Assembly: GCA_025738555.1 (NCBI GenBank)
Contig: JAOVFP010000023.1
Span: forward strand, 558,001 to 622,000
Source of the DNA: Cyathus striatus
Taxonomy: Eukaryota > Basidiomycota > Agaricomycetes > Agaricales > Nidulariaceae
DNA length: 64,000 nt
Direction: 5' to 3'
Positions 43,368 through 54,666 of the stretch are shown here, piece after piece. Position 1 is the first letter of the stretch. Every line of letters starts with the position of its first letter. The position numbers and the translations under genes were made by a program. The notes under the pieces are model-generated. The model searched no databases. It was not told the DNA's origin and saw only the letters and a program-made list of their open reading frames with translations.

Positions 43368-44974
43368 ATGGCCTCAGCATCCTTCTCTTCGTCTTCCTCC
43401 TCTCCAACCATCCGCTCGCGTACCGGGCTCTTCTTGTCTTACCGCGACTCGCGAACACGCTCAACCCGCTTTTCTCGCTCCCGTCTCACCACCTATGACG
43501 ACACTTATGCTGCTGCCGACGAAAATGAAGGCCTCATAGCTAGTCCTTCATCCGCTCACGTCGCCGTTGAATTCGACTTACCTCCTAAATGGTCTGTATT
43601 GCTTCATTGTATATGCCTTTCTGGCCAATCTTAAGTTATCTCAACAGGGTCGACATTTCCGACCAGGTAGAAGATATACTCTCTGACACTCAGACCAAGA
43701 GTGCGTATTCACCCTCTCCTTTTCCTTTTATCCTTTTGGAATTACTCATGCAACTTTCACTTTATTTCGGCATTTAGTTGGCGCCTTAGACAAGCTCCAC
43801 GCAAAGCATGTTTTACCCGGATTTTCGGACCGGTCCCAGGAGGAACGGGAAATAGAGACATTGACGACAGACATCACCCGAGTACGCTTATTTGTTATTC
43901 ACCTCCTGTGGCGAATTCATCTGTTTCCTTCTTTCCGGTGTCTTGAAGGATTTTCGACGATGTCAGTCCCTTATCCAGAAAATTGGATCCATACCATCTC
44001 ATGATTTTCCACCTGATCTTCAAAAGACAAGACACGATGCTATGCTGTCTACAAATGTGCAGCGTGGCCTCGCTGCGAAAGTTCAGGATCTCAGTGCTGC
44101 ATTTAGGAAGAAGCAACGTGTTTATATGGAAAGTAAGTGTCTGTCATCATATTTCCCTTACCTCCGTACTCCCTTCATGCGATTCGCTGCATTCCTTCTT
44201 CCGCAGTGGCGATATTATCCATCGATTGTGTTTTCCTATGTTGCGGCGTCTCATACCCTAACATTCCTCCGTATCAGAACTGCAAGGGCATGCCATCAAG
44301 AACCAGGACTTGTTGATTGCGTCCGGAACTATCTCCTTGCATGGCTCCGATGGAATGACTGATGTTGACGATGATATTGAAGCTGCGGTAGGTGGCTTTT
44401 TGAAGAATATTATGGATATTTACTGAACGTCCGATTGCATTTGCTGCATGCTTTTATGGTGTATTATCATTCTTTACGAAAAATTGTTATATTTTCTACC
44501 TAGACTCATACACGAACACAATCTTTGGCACAGTCAAGCCAAAATTTGGACCTCCAGACTCGGGACCGAGAGCTTACTGAGATTGCAAAGTCTATAGCTT
44601 CCTTGGCAGAGTTATTCAAGGATCTCTCTGCTCTTGTCATTGATCAAGGCACATTGCTGGACAGTGTTGAATATAACATTGAGCAGACTGTAGTGCAAGT
44701 CGAGGAAGCTGTGAAGGAATTGAAAGTCGCTACGAAGTATTACATTTTATTTGCTATGATTTTCTGTGTGCTGATGGATATAATTAGTTATCAAAAGAAC
44801 ACTGGCCGCAGGAAGTGTATATTCTTACTTTTATTAATAATCTTCGGTTTAATCGTTGTGCTGATATTTAAACCTCGAAGGCGCAATAGCCAACCGACTT
44901 ATCCTGACCCACAACCTTCTTTCTTGCCTGGAATTTCCATGCGTTATAACGATCGTCTTTATTTTGCATTGTAG
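43368..44974 (+). CDS. TLG2: Syntaxin of the TLG2/syntaxin-16 type (Qa-SNARE)
   Basis: Qa-SNARE for endosome-to-Golgi fusion. ATG 43368 opens MASASFSSSSSSPTIRSRTG, leading to the family N-peptide-like LFLSYRDSRTRS. The regulatory part follows: PPKWVDISDQVEDIL, LHAKHVLPGFSD, FRRCQSLIQKI and LSTNVQRGLAAKVQDLSAAFR. Downstream are a Gln/Asp linker and the SNARE motif (RDRELTEIAKSIASLAELFK, then LSALVIDQGTLLDSVEYNIEQT with the zero-layer Gln in IDQG). The anchor is CIFLLLLIIFGLIVVLIF. The tail after the anchor is longer than usual, about 35 Pro/Ser/Tyr-rich residues that would be luminal. An intron splits the linker before the anchor. Stop 44972-44974. Confidence 0.9.
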
Positions 44975-45461
44975 TTTACAATACGGCCGAGCCCTTATAA
45001 ACAATGCGTGAGAATTGTGACATTCGGTTAGCCATGACAGTATGATTTGATAGATATATCATGCACCCTGCCCCTGTCGTCATGTCATAGTAGACACCGG
45101 ATGAATTATTTCATTATTTCAAACCACTGGGAAACCGTTGTCACATCCTTTACTCCAGCATTTTGGAAAGCGCAAAGCTGCCTGTATTCGTTCACTCCAC
45201 CCTTTCTTCCTTTCTTTATTGCCAGTTTCACCGTTTCACGTGATACGACATCCGTGAAAACTACACTGACAGAAACGTAGTATATGCCAGGTGCACCTAC
45301 TACTTAGTACTAAATATTCACAGTCAACCGAAGAACATAGTCCTCTTGTCACCCACTCCAGTTGGCCTAAACATCAGGTAACGCGATCATGAGGCCGTTG
45401 TGCTTTCCTAGTGCTTAGTTCTTCCCTTACATACAAAGACTTCAAACCTCCAAGTTCTGGG
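44975..45461. other. Intergenic, no gene seen
   Basis: About 490 bp between TLG2 and the channel gene. Only short chance frames are present. It includes the channel gene's promoter. Confidence 0.4.
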
Positions 45462-48400
45462 ATGGTTTACACGCAATCGTCACCTTTCTCTGAATCCCCG
45501 TCTCCGCATAATATGGCGGAGGCTTTAGGAGGGAGCCCCTATGATGCAGAAAGAGCGAACTCATCTCACACACAAATACCTGGCAATAAGAGGAACACCA
45601 GCTGGGATCTATTTGCTGGTGTCAGAAAGTTTGAGCAGCAGTACGAGCAGTTTGACTCTCGTAATGCAAGCGAAGCACACCTTGTCTACGCCGACGGCGA
45701 TGTGCCGAAAAACAAAGTGTGTCATTTCCTGCATGTTACAGCTCATCTCACTCCCTCGATGTCCGTAGTTGGCTAGGCTCTATCACTATTTACTGAATGT
45801 ATCCATTGTGACGCGATGGTTCATTTTCATCGTTCCATTTCTCGGCGTTCTTTGGATACCAGGTATACTTTCTCTTACGAGTTTTCCAAATGCACAAGTG
45901 CGTCATAAAATTTGCAGCTTATTTTAGCTTGTGGCTGACGAGTGAAAGGTATGGGGGGTAAAATTACTGTGGTGGAGCGTCTGGTTAAGTATTTGCTGGG
46001 GAGGTAAGAAAACACCTCCATCGGTGCTTTTTCTTTGGTAACTTCTGTGCTGCAGGGTGGTGGGCTGCGTTAGCGATGTCGTAAGTAAAGCTTGTCACTC
46101 CGCTTGAGCAAGGCTCAGAAAGGTTTCTTTTTAGACTTATTATGCCTCACGTTATTCGCTCTACGCTCGGGGTTGTGGCAGTTGGTACAAGGCGTTATAT
46201 CGATTGGATACAAGTTTTGCATAGGTGAGGCTTAGCGATTATATCGGTTATTACTTTATTGTTCATCGATCTGCTAGGTATATTGCACTTCTTGGGTGGA
46301 CCATCGCTATCTGGGTGTCATGGAACCCTATCATTGACAATAACCAGCGGCAAGATGTTGGAGCAAAAAGTAGCCAGGCTGTAGATCTTGTGGGGAAACT
46401 TCTTTTTGCATTTGTCCTTTGCTCCTCCTTGCTTCTCTTCGAGAAGTTTGCTATACAATGGATTGCCGGGAAATTTCATGAACGTTCATATGCTGGTCAG
46501 TAATATATTCACAACGCTAGCAATACTGGACTGATTTTGATGTGAAGAACGAATTGCTGACCAGAAATTTGCTGTACGGTCGTTGGTAACCTTGTATCGC
46601 CATTCCGCAGATATACCCGGACGCGCTGATGGTTTTGAATCTGTATCAACATCTAAAGGAATGTCTGTGAATCCTAAACGTTTCTTCAGAAAGCTTCGTG
46701 AGGGGGTGCGTATGGCTGCCACGACGACAACCACAGCGCTTGGAAATGTTGCATCGGAGATCGCTGGAAGGTTGATTGTTACATCGTATCATTCGGGCTA
46801 ATATTTACATTTCTTGATAGTTCAGTTCTTCAGCCTAATTCACCTCAGGCTATGGTAAAGACTGCCCTAGAATCTGCGAACAAATCACGCTTGGTGACTC
46901 TAAATAATTGTATTCGGTTTTGCATACGCTTATTTCTCTTACGCAGTTGGCTAGGCGCCTATTTTATTCATTTGCAAGATCTGATGCAGATTATCTCTTT
47001 GTGGAAGATTTTGAAAGACACTTTTCAAGCAAGGAAGAGGCACTGCAGGTTTTTGCGTTGTTTGATAAAGACGGAAATGGGGATGTATCCCGAGACGAAG
47101 TTGAAATGGCTTGCTTGTTGGTGCTTTTTTTTCTTGTACTATCCCGCTGATTCATTTATATTAGGGAATTCCACCGAGAACAACTATCTATTGAAAATTC
47201 CATGCGTGACCTTGACAGTGCCGTTGGCCGACTTGATAACATCTTGATGAGTCTCTACGTTATGATTGCGATACTCGTTATCGCAGTTGCCCTGGTATGA
47301 CATTATTTCTGATTTATAATGTCACATGTCACCATTGCTGATTGTCTTGCTAGGAGGCGCAGCTTGTCACGCTTGTAACTAGTGCCGGAACATTAATTCT
47401 TGGTAAGATTATGCTGTTATACTTCGGGTGAAACCTAAATTGATAACATTTTCAGGGTTGAGCTGGCTCATCGGTGGCAGCTTACAGGAAGTTCTAACCA
47501 GTATAATCTTTCTGTTTGTCAAACACCCGTTCGATGTTGGAGACAAGATTGTCGTCAATAAGGATACGTATACTGTGAAAGAAATTCGGCTTCTTAGTTC
47601 GATATTTCTTGACACCAACTCGGTCTTGGTTCAAGCTCCAAACACAGTTTTGAACACACTTGTATGTTCAAATGTCATTAGTCTCATGACTCATGGTAGT
47701 AATTGTTTATGCTCAGTTTATTCAAAATATTCGCCGTAGTCCTCAGGTGTGCAGTTATTTTCCGTGATTGCAATGCTCTAAAGCTCCTAGAAGATATCCG
47801 AAACCTTTACATTTGACGTTAGTTATGCTACCACATTTGAAGATCTGGAGCACTTGAGAGATAAAATGTTAGCTTTTACCATGGCTGAGCGGCGAGACTT
47901 TCAGCCGGTGTTTGATGTGACAGTGAAAGGTGCGCAATGTGTCCACTTTGATACGGCTGTTACTAACTTGATATTCAGACTTTCCTGATCAAGAACGAAT
48001 GACACTAACTGCAGACATCAAGTATAAAGGAAATGGGCAACAAAGTGCCCTGAAAGGTATCAGGGAACCTGGCCAATTAACGCTGCTTACTTATATTTTG
48101 GTTCAGCGAAACGTCGGAACAAATGGATATGTGCACTCAAAACCGCATTAGCAGAGGTTAAGATATTTGGGCCAAAAGGAAATCCCGATTCTCCGCCTGG
48201 TATTTCCCGTTATACAAAAGTTCCATGGGATATCATAGATGCAAACGATCGTAGAGGTGCCGAGGAAAAGGGCAGGGGTTCGGAGGCAAGTATTGCGCTG
48301 CCACCAGGGGGATGGCAACTCCGGGATAAGAATACCACCATACGTAAGAAACTCAATTACAGGCGAGGTAGCTATGCATGATGTCTTACCGAATTCATTA

Positions 48401-48650
48401 GTGGACACTTCAGATGACATATTCGGAGAGGCACCAGAGGTAACGTGTCACATCTTTTCCCCCCTTCAGAATATAGAATGATTTTTATCAGTTACATATG
48501 CCTACTCCTCAGCCTGTGCTTTCTAACCGTACAGACGGACTTTCAAGTGGAATTCGGGGTCGAACAACTGCGACAATGCCATCTCCAGCCCTCCCGCAAG
48601 GAGCCGCGGAAAATATCGAATTGACTACCAGATTTTCGCAACCAAAATAG
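45462..48650 (+). CDS. MscS-type mechanosensitive channel with EF-hand (MSY family)
   Basis: Fungal MscS channels of this type sit in ER membranes and shape Ca2+ and hypo-osmotic responses. The start chosen is ATG 45462 (MVYTQSSPFSESPSPHNMAE). The frame upstream has only a GTG, and a further 5' exon is possible. Several helices follow (WFIFIVPFLGVLWIPG; YIALLGWTIAIWVSW; LLFAFVLCSSLLLFEK). An EF-hand, FALFDKDGNGDVSRDEVEMA, is complete. The pore helix region is LVTLVTSAGTLILGLSWLIG, followed by SLQEVLTSIIFLFVKHPFDV and the beta domain (VGDKIVVNKDTYTVKEI, FLDTNSVLVQAPNTVL). The reading frame must change near 48344. A 19-nt GT-AG stretch or a longer 73-nt intron can do it. The tail then ends NIELTTRFSQPK at 48648-48650. 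Confidence 0.85.
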
Positions 48651-48734
48651 TGGAAGCGCAAGAATGCAAACGTAGCTCGTACCAGGTAGCATAATTAATC
48701 CTGCAAACCAGTAGTGCTAATAGCATCATATACA

Positions 48735-50191
48735 TTACACGTTCCATCCGTTGGCCTGCTGGCCAGGACTACCCCACCCTGCCGCCGCCCCACCACCCCA
48801 TCCTCCAGCCCCACTTGGACTTGATCCTCCTCTCCATGCACTGGTTGCCGCTCCACCCCGCGTTGGGCTAGCATTACCCCAACCGCCGGCATTGGCAGTG
48901 TTATTATTATTTCCCCATCCACTTCCTCCATTATTTGACCACGCATTGTTTTCAGCGTGCCCGTTCTGTTGGGAGTCATTCGTCAACATATCGAGTTCTG
49001 GTTGTGTTTTTAAGCCAAGTATTAAATTTGCCAGTTTTGTTTGCAATTCAGCAAGTCCCTACATACGATGTTAGCGTACGCGGCAGACTTGAATGCGACT
49101 GTTGTGAATACGACTTTACCTTCATTACAACCTCCTGAGGGCCTAAACTGCCATCAGTTTCTACCTCGAAATAAAACTTATTGGGTTTTGCATTGTAGTC
49201 AAACTGTTCATTATCTCGAGGTGGTTCTTCTTCTTTGGCATTTCCACTCAAAGGCCACTCGTCTCGTTCATCACTCTCAAACCAATATGTCGTATGGCGA
49301 AGCTTATTGTATGGATCATATTCAAAGGATACGGCGGAGCAAGGGGACCATTTAGCATGTTCTTTTGCAATACCCTATAACAGCCGTTTGTAATCTTGAT
49401 TGTTCTATTCAGACGTAAGATCTGTACCTTCTTTGCAATACATCGTATTTTCAGCTCTTGCCCCTTGCGTACCTTACATATCAGAACTGGCGGTGCTCCC
49501 GGATCGTCTATGGATAGAATTGGCAACAGTTACAAACCACACGAAATATCAGACGCACTTTTCCCTACAGGGTGTCCAAAAAATTCACCGCGCTTTGAAA
49601 GTTCTTCTCCGAGGTCGGGCTCATCGGTAGCATTTTCCGGGAAAGGAATAACTTCCAAATGATTGCTAGTTACATCCATGGTGTTGTCGTCTTGGCATGA
49701 AATGTTGAGCATCAGAAGAATAGAGCAAAATGAACATCCTGCTAAGCAGGTACAATCCTAGTAGAATAAGCACGACGGCCATAGCTGAGAGTCCAAGAAC
49801 TCACTCTTGTGTATCGAATAGCCTCATCACAGTTTGCACTTAGTAATGGAACCATACCAAGACGGTGGGCAATAAATTCATCAGGAAGAACGGTTGTATT
49901 TGTTTCAATTTCGACCATGTCGATGGCTACATGAGAGTTAAGAACGATAACTTAAGTGGCCAGAGCTTGCTGTAAGTCATGTGAACACACCAACAGTGGG
50001 AATATCTGCCATCATCACTCTCCGCAACGAATTTGCGAAGCTAGAAGACACTGGGTTGGAGAGACGAACGAACGGGACGGGTCACGAAACAGCACGCACG
50101 CTAGGTCCACATTTTCGAGTACGAAATTGACTCTGTCTTTCTTCAGCTCTCGGATTCGAACGGTTGGCTCCAAGTCTTCATGTGCTTGCAT
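48735..50191 (-). CDS. RPB3: RNA polymerase II subunit RPB3 with a Gly/Trp-rich tail
   Basis: Core Pol II assembly subunit, the alpha-like partner of RPB11. ATG 50191 begins [20 protein letters not shown]. Then come [11 protein letters not shown] / [40 protein letters not shown] and MVPLLS. The zinc site [11 protein letters not shown] has the CxCx3CxxC pattern. The body continues with [39 protein letters not shown] and [17 protein letters not shown]. The end of the core is [17 protein letters not shown] low-complexity tail of 68 residues (48738-48941) then carries seven Trp, mostly as GWG, up to NGWNV. Stop 48735-48737. The core is intact with several small introns. Confidence 0.93.
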
Positions 50192-51688
50192 TTTTAATGA
50201 TTATATACGGATAAGATGTTGTAGAGGGAAAATAGATGGAGTTTGTAAGTTGGTGAGCTATTCAAAGTTGATTCAAAGATACTTACCTAATGTGTCGCGC
50301 CAGATCCGCTCAAGCCAATAGCTATGAATTATAACAAATACAAACATACTAAATACTGCTCTCAAGTTTCAACTTGGCTTCACCAAAACCTTTCGAATTT
50401 TCTTCCCACCTAGAAAATGAAATGCACGGCCTGATTTTTGGAAAGCGGCACATGTAGACGGCTTCCAGGCCTAGTCTTACCCTCTTAAGACATCCGAAAT
50501 CACCAGTTTTCAGTTTTGTTGACGGAAGTGCTTCTCTGCCAATTCAGACAGACAATTCTATTCAAACCTTCGTCTATCCGAAACAAGAGTCGGGTGTGAT
50601 GTGCTGCTGCCCGAGCCTCGCTATCAAGTCACGAGTTTCAAGCGGTACCTGTCCTTCACATGCGATTCTATTAATTCCTCATTGTGAAGTTGTGCCGTCT
50701 TAAACGACGCGATTCTCTCATGCTTTTACGTCTCGGTACATTAGCTATTCCAGTTCCGTTGGTGTGCGCAGGCTCGAAGCATTTACTCTTGCGCAGAAAC
50801 ATAAACCGTTGTCCCATGGGCCGACGTACGCTTGGGCATGGTGAAGAATTCGATGATCTCAGATCGCGAGTTATCCGAGGAGACATGGAGATAATCCAAA
50901 GGTGTGCATGGTTACATTTCGTTTCGTCCCACGACTACCAACGTGCCAATTCGAGCTAGCCCCATATCGATTGCGATTTTTCTGCGACTTTAAGAAGGAA
51001 GCACGGGCGGCATGGCCGCTCGTAAAGCGTTACACCATATATAGGAAACGTGCCCTTCGAATGTCCTGGTCTGTTAGTCGCTCTCGCTACAGGATTCTAA
51101 ATGATTATATGATGATGATAAGTTCCCTGGTCGTGGAGAGGTGCAGCATCTGCAGAAGAGTTTTTTGCGGAATGCCTTCGGACGTTGGTACATAAATGCG
51201 CATGCTGGAGCTTGGATTGAGAATTAGCATACCGCAACGGTTGAGGTGATGTGCTGGAAATGGCTAGAGCTGAGACCGCAAGAGCGCGGGCTATCATTTG
51301 ATCCTCTCAGTTACGGGACGACATAGACAAGGAAAGCTCGTCCAAGTAGGGATGGATGCTGGGCACAGATGAATGGATGGATGCGGCTGCGGGGGAGCCA
51401 GGGGATGACAGAGGGGCTGAAGATACGAGGAGGGAAGGGCGGCATGGATGGAGGAAGGGAACGGAGGCTGCGATCTGCTGAGGCCCGCGGGGATGTATGG
51501 TGTCCGCGGAGATGAGGGAGTGGGTGTAAGTGAAGATCACAATTCTTTTTCTATCCCTGAGCGTGATACAGCAGGGGAGATTTCCGTGACTGACAGCGTT
51601 TCCTTCTCAGTATACGCCTTCTCCTTAAAAGCCCTCGTTCATTTGTAAGTCCTGCTATCGCTTCGTCGCTCACCGCTTCTGACAGAAT
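50192..51688. other. Long gene-poor stretch
   Basis: About 1.5 kb between divergent RPB3 and the acyl-CoA ligase. On the minus strand around 50667-50850, an ATG frame (MPKRTSAHGTTVYVSAQE) followed by a 55-nt GT-AG intron would give a basic peptide of fewer than 40 residues. I do not count it as a gene. 51350-51500 is G/A-rich. No family is recognised on either strand. Confidence 0.4.
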
Positions 51689-54509
51689 ATGACGTGGATC
51701 CCAAAACGAACATTAGCCGAAAGTAAGCTTAAGCCCCACTCCTTTTGTTTCCTCCCTGCCATCTCATTTCCTCCAGCCGACGACATTCTCTCTGCGCCGG
51801 GTAGCATTCATGAGCTCGAAACCGCCCTCGTCGATGGTCGTCTATATCGTGTCTACAAAAATCTCTGGCCCTCTTTACGTGAATTTTGGCTTTCGGCTGC
51901 GAAGCAATATGCTCAACATACGTACATTGTCTTCGAAGGCCGACGACTAACGTACCAGCAAGTACATGAGCGTGCCGTTAAGGTAGCAGCGTTATTTAGC
52001 CGCGTATACGGTATTCAGAAAGGTAAGATAACCTTTCCAAGGTACACTCTATCGCAACTTTGCCTCTAAACGCCCCCCTTTTAATTTAGGAGACAGAGTT
52101 GGAATTTGCTCTCGCAATTGTCCAGAGTACCTGATCGTTTTCTGGGCCTGTCGTGAGTCCTTATCTTTTAAGAATGCATTCGGCCATCTAATGAACACCA
52201 GACCTCATTGGTGCCGTATCTGTACTGGCTAATGCGTAAGTGTAATTATTAGATTCGATCGTAAATTGTCACAATGTTTTTATTTTAGCTGGCTTCCTCT
52301 AGAGCCTCTTCATCACTGCCTTTCTCATACTGGGTGCAAGTTGATTGTTCTTGATACAGAGCGTGCTGATCTTCTGGAGGCTCTGGTATCCAAACTGACA
52401 GAAGAAACCGGCACATTGGCCTTCTTTGTTCTGGATAGCAACGATGGAACACGACAGTGGTCAGGAATGGTTTCCTTTCAGGATGTAATAGATCAGTATC
52501 CCGACACCGAGGCACGAGAGGTGTTACGAAATCCGCCGATAGTCGTCCCGGAAGATAACGCAACTATCATTTTTACTTCTGGTTCGCACTTCTTTTCCTT
52601 CAGACCAACTTCCTATATTTACAGGAAACCCAGGCACCACGGGTTTACCAAAAGGTGTCCTTAGTACTCAGCGACAATTCTTGACTAACGTTTTGAATGT
52701 GAGCTAAGCTCAAAGAAACGTGGGCTTTCATTGAACCGATCTTTCAGGTCCTGGTTGGTAGTCGAAGAGCTTCTCTGCGTCGAGGAGAAGATTACGCAGA
52801 TGCGCCTTCCTCAGGTCCACAGAAAGGAGCTTTGGTCGCTGTTCCTTTGTTTCATGTTACTGGGTCAACTAGTTATTCTGTGTGCCAAATCTAGGTTTAT
52901 GGTGATGCTGCTCACTGACATGATATTCCAGATGATGGCCACAATGACCGGAATGAAAATAATTTTGACGAGAAAATGGATCCCTGAGGAAGGTATGGTA
53001 ATATTATCACAATGTTTCTTTTTCCCCATTTACCAATTTTGTATTTCAGCTGTTAGGTATCGTATTCGCGTTTTAAATGCAGTGTATTCAGGCTAATGCT
53101 CTTGATAAGATTAATCAAACAAGAAAATGTGCAAGTAGCCGGAGGGTAGCATTATTTCTGAACTGGAATGACTGCGCGATAACTAATCATCTTGTTAAGT
53201 GTTCCAGCCATGGTTGCGGATTTAACAGAAAGCTCGTTGGTTGGTCATCCATTGGAGGGATTATTATTCGGTGGTGCACCCGCCCCCGATTCTCTAGTTC
53301 CTAGAGCACGCAATGCTTTTCCAATGGCGACTATGTAAGCTGATTCAATTTAAATTTATGATTCAACGTGGAGCCAACAACAGAATAGGATCCAAGGGTA
53401 CGGTCTTACGGAAACAAACTCCATTGCAGTATCTGTACGTTTACCATTTATCTGAAGACAGTAGTTAATTAATTTCATATCATGAAGGCAGCGGGCGAAG
53501 ACTACATTGCTCGCCCATCTAGCACGTTGGTCTCTTTTTTCCTTATGGCTCGATTTCTGTTTAGTTAATAATCGTGTTAGCGGGAGGGCATGTCCGGTAA
53601 ACGAGATCAAGATCGTTCAAGATGGAATATGCCTTCCTCCCGGCGGCGTCGGAGAAATATGGCTGTAAGTATCATTTGTAAAGGAATTGCTGGATGTCTG
53701 AGTCGATATTAGGCGCGGGCCCAACGTTATGAAAGAGTACTGGCGCGACCCAAGTATGCTAACTAATAATCTTCGTAATGTTCGAGGTCAATGCTAAGTT
53801 ACGAATAGTTGCGACTAGCCGTGTTATAACCAAAGATGGGTGGTTGAGAACAGGAGACCTTGGCTATTTAGATGATGAAGGCTTCTTGTATGTGAAAGAC
53901 CGATGTAAGTCAAATATGTCGCTGTCTTGAAATCCAGTCTAATAGCAGCTATATTAGTGAAGGACATAATCATCAGGGGAGGAGAAAATATAGTGAGCCT
54001 AACTAACATACTGTTGATCGTCCCATTCCTTTCATGCTAACGGAAGCAATACTGATAGGACTCGGTCTCGGTGGAAAATGCGCTTTATGCTGATCCTCGG
54101 GTTTTAGAGGCCGCCGCGGTCGGCGTACCTGATGAGCGCTTAGGGGAACTTGTTGCTGCCGTTGTGTCGGTTAAACCACCATTTCAGGGACGCGTTACAG
54201 AAGCTATGTTGATCGCGCAAGCACGAAATAGGTACGTGCATTAAGGTATTCGTGTCTATATTTATCTACTGACACACTATGCTATCAAGACTACCGAGGT
54301 TTGCTGTTCCGGTTATGATTGTGATTTCCAATCATCCATTCGGTACATTTATCTACTTGATTATTTATTTTATGGCTATTCATAAGCATACCGTAGAACA
54401 TACTCCGTCGGGAAAAATCATTAAAGGAGAACTTCGTAAGGTTGCCCGGAGACAATGGGACATGCGACAGCGTGCAGGCGCTGGTCGAGAACCGCTAGCA
54501 AACCTGTAG
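51689..54509 (+). CDS. AMP-forming acyl-CoA / 4-coumarate-CoA-type ligase
   Basis: ANL-superfamily enzyme that adenylates a carboxylate and then forms its CoA thioester. The start is [11 protein letters not shown] at 51689. The N-domain has [35 protein letters not shown] and [20 protein letters not shown]. The P-loop [10 protein letters not shown] is split by an intron after TSG. It continues with [80 protein letters not shown] and [11 protein letters not shown]. The C-domain ends [19 protein letters not shown], carrying the catalytic Lys region. A 7-nt exon (53050-53056) is required to join EEAVR to [11 protein letters not shown]. There is no obvious C-terminal peroxisomal SKL (it ends PLANL). 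The substrate cannot be told; it resembles fatty-acid and phenylpropanoid ligases alike. Confidence 0.88.
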
Positions 54510-54666
54510 GTAGAAGGTATTTATTGTAGTAATGTGTTATTATATGGTCATTTTGGAATACAATATGTATATTTTCTGTCATATTATATAATGCTTAAAT
54601 TAAATTAAATTGATACGTAAATTTATTCGGATGGACTAAACATTTTGAACGTTCATAATTATTATC
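54510..54666. other. Short intergenic spacer
   Basis: 157 bp, AT-rich, between two plus-strand genes. It must hold the ligase terminator and the RRN5-like promoter. Confidence 0.5.

Noticed and set aside
48751..49074. Plus-strand Pro/Ala-rich frame.
   Set aside because: Antisense shadow of the Gly/Trp-rich RPB3 tail.
52980..53110. Acyl-CoA ligase looks broken between IPEE and LIKQENV.
   Set aside because: Two typical introns around a 7-nt exon give a continuous conserved sequence.
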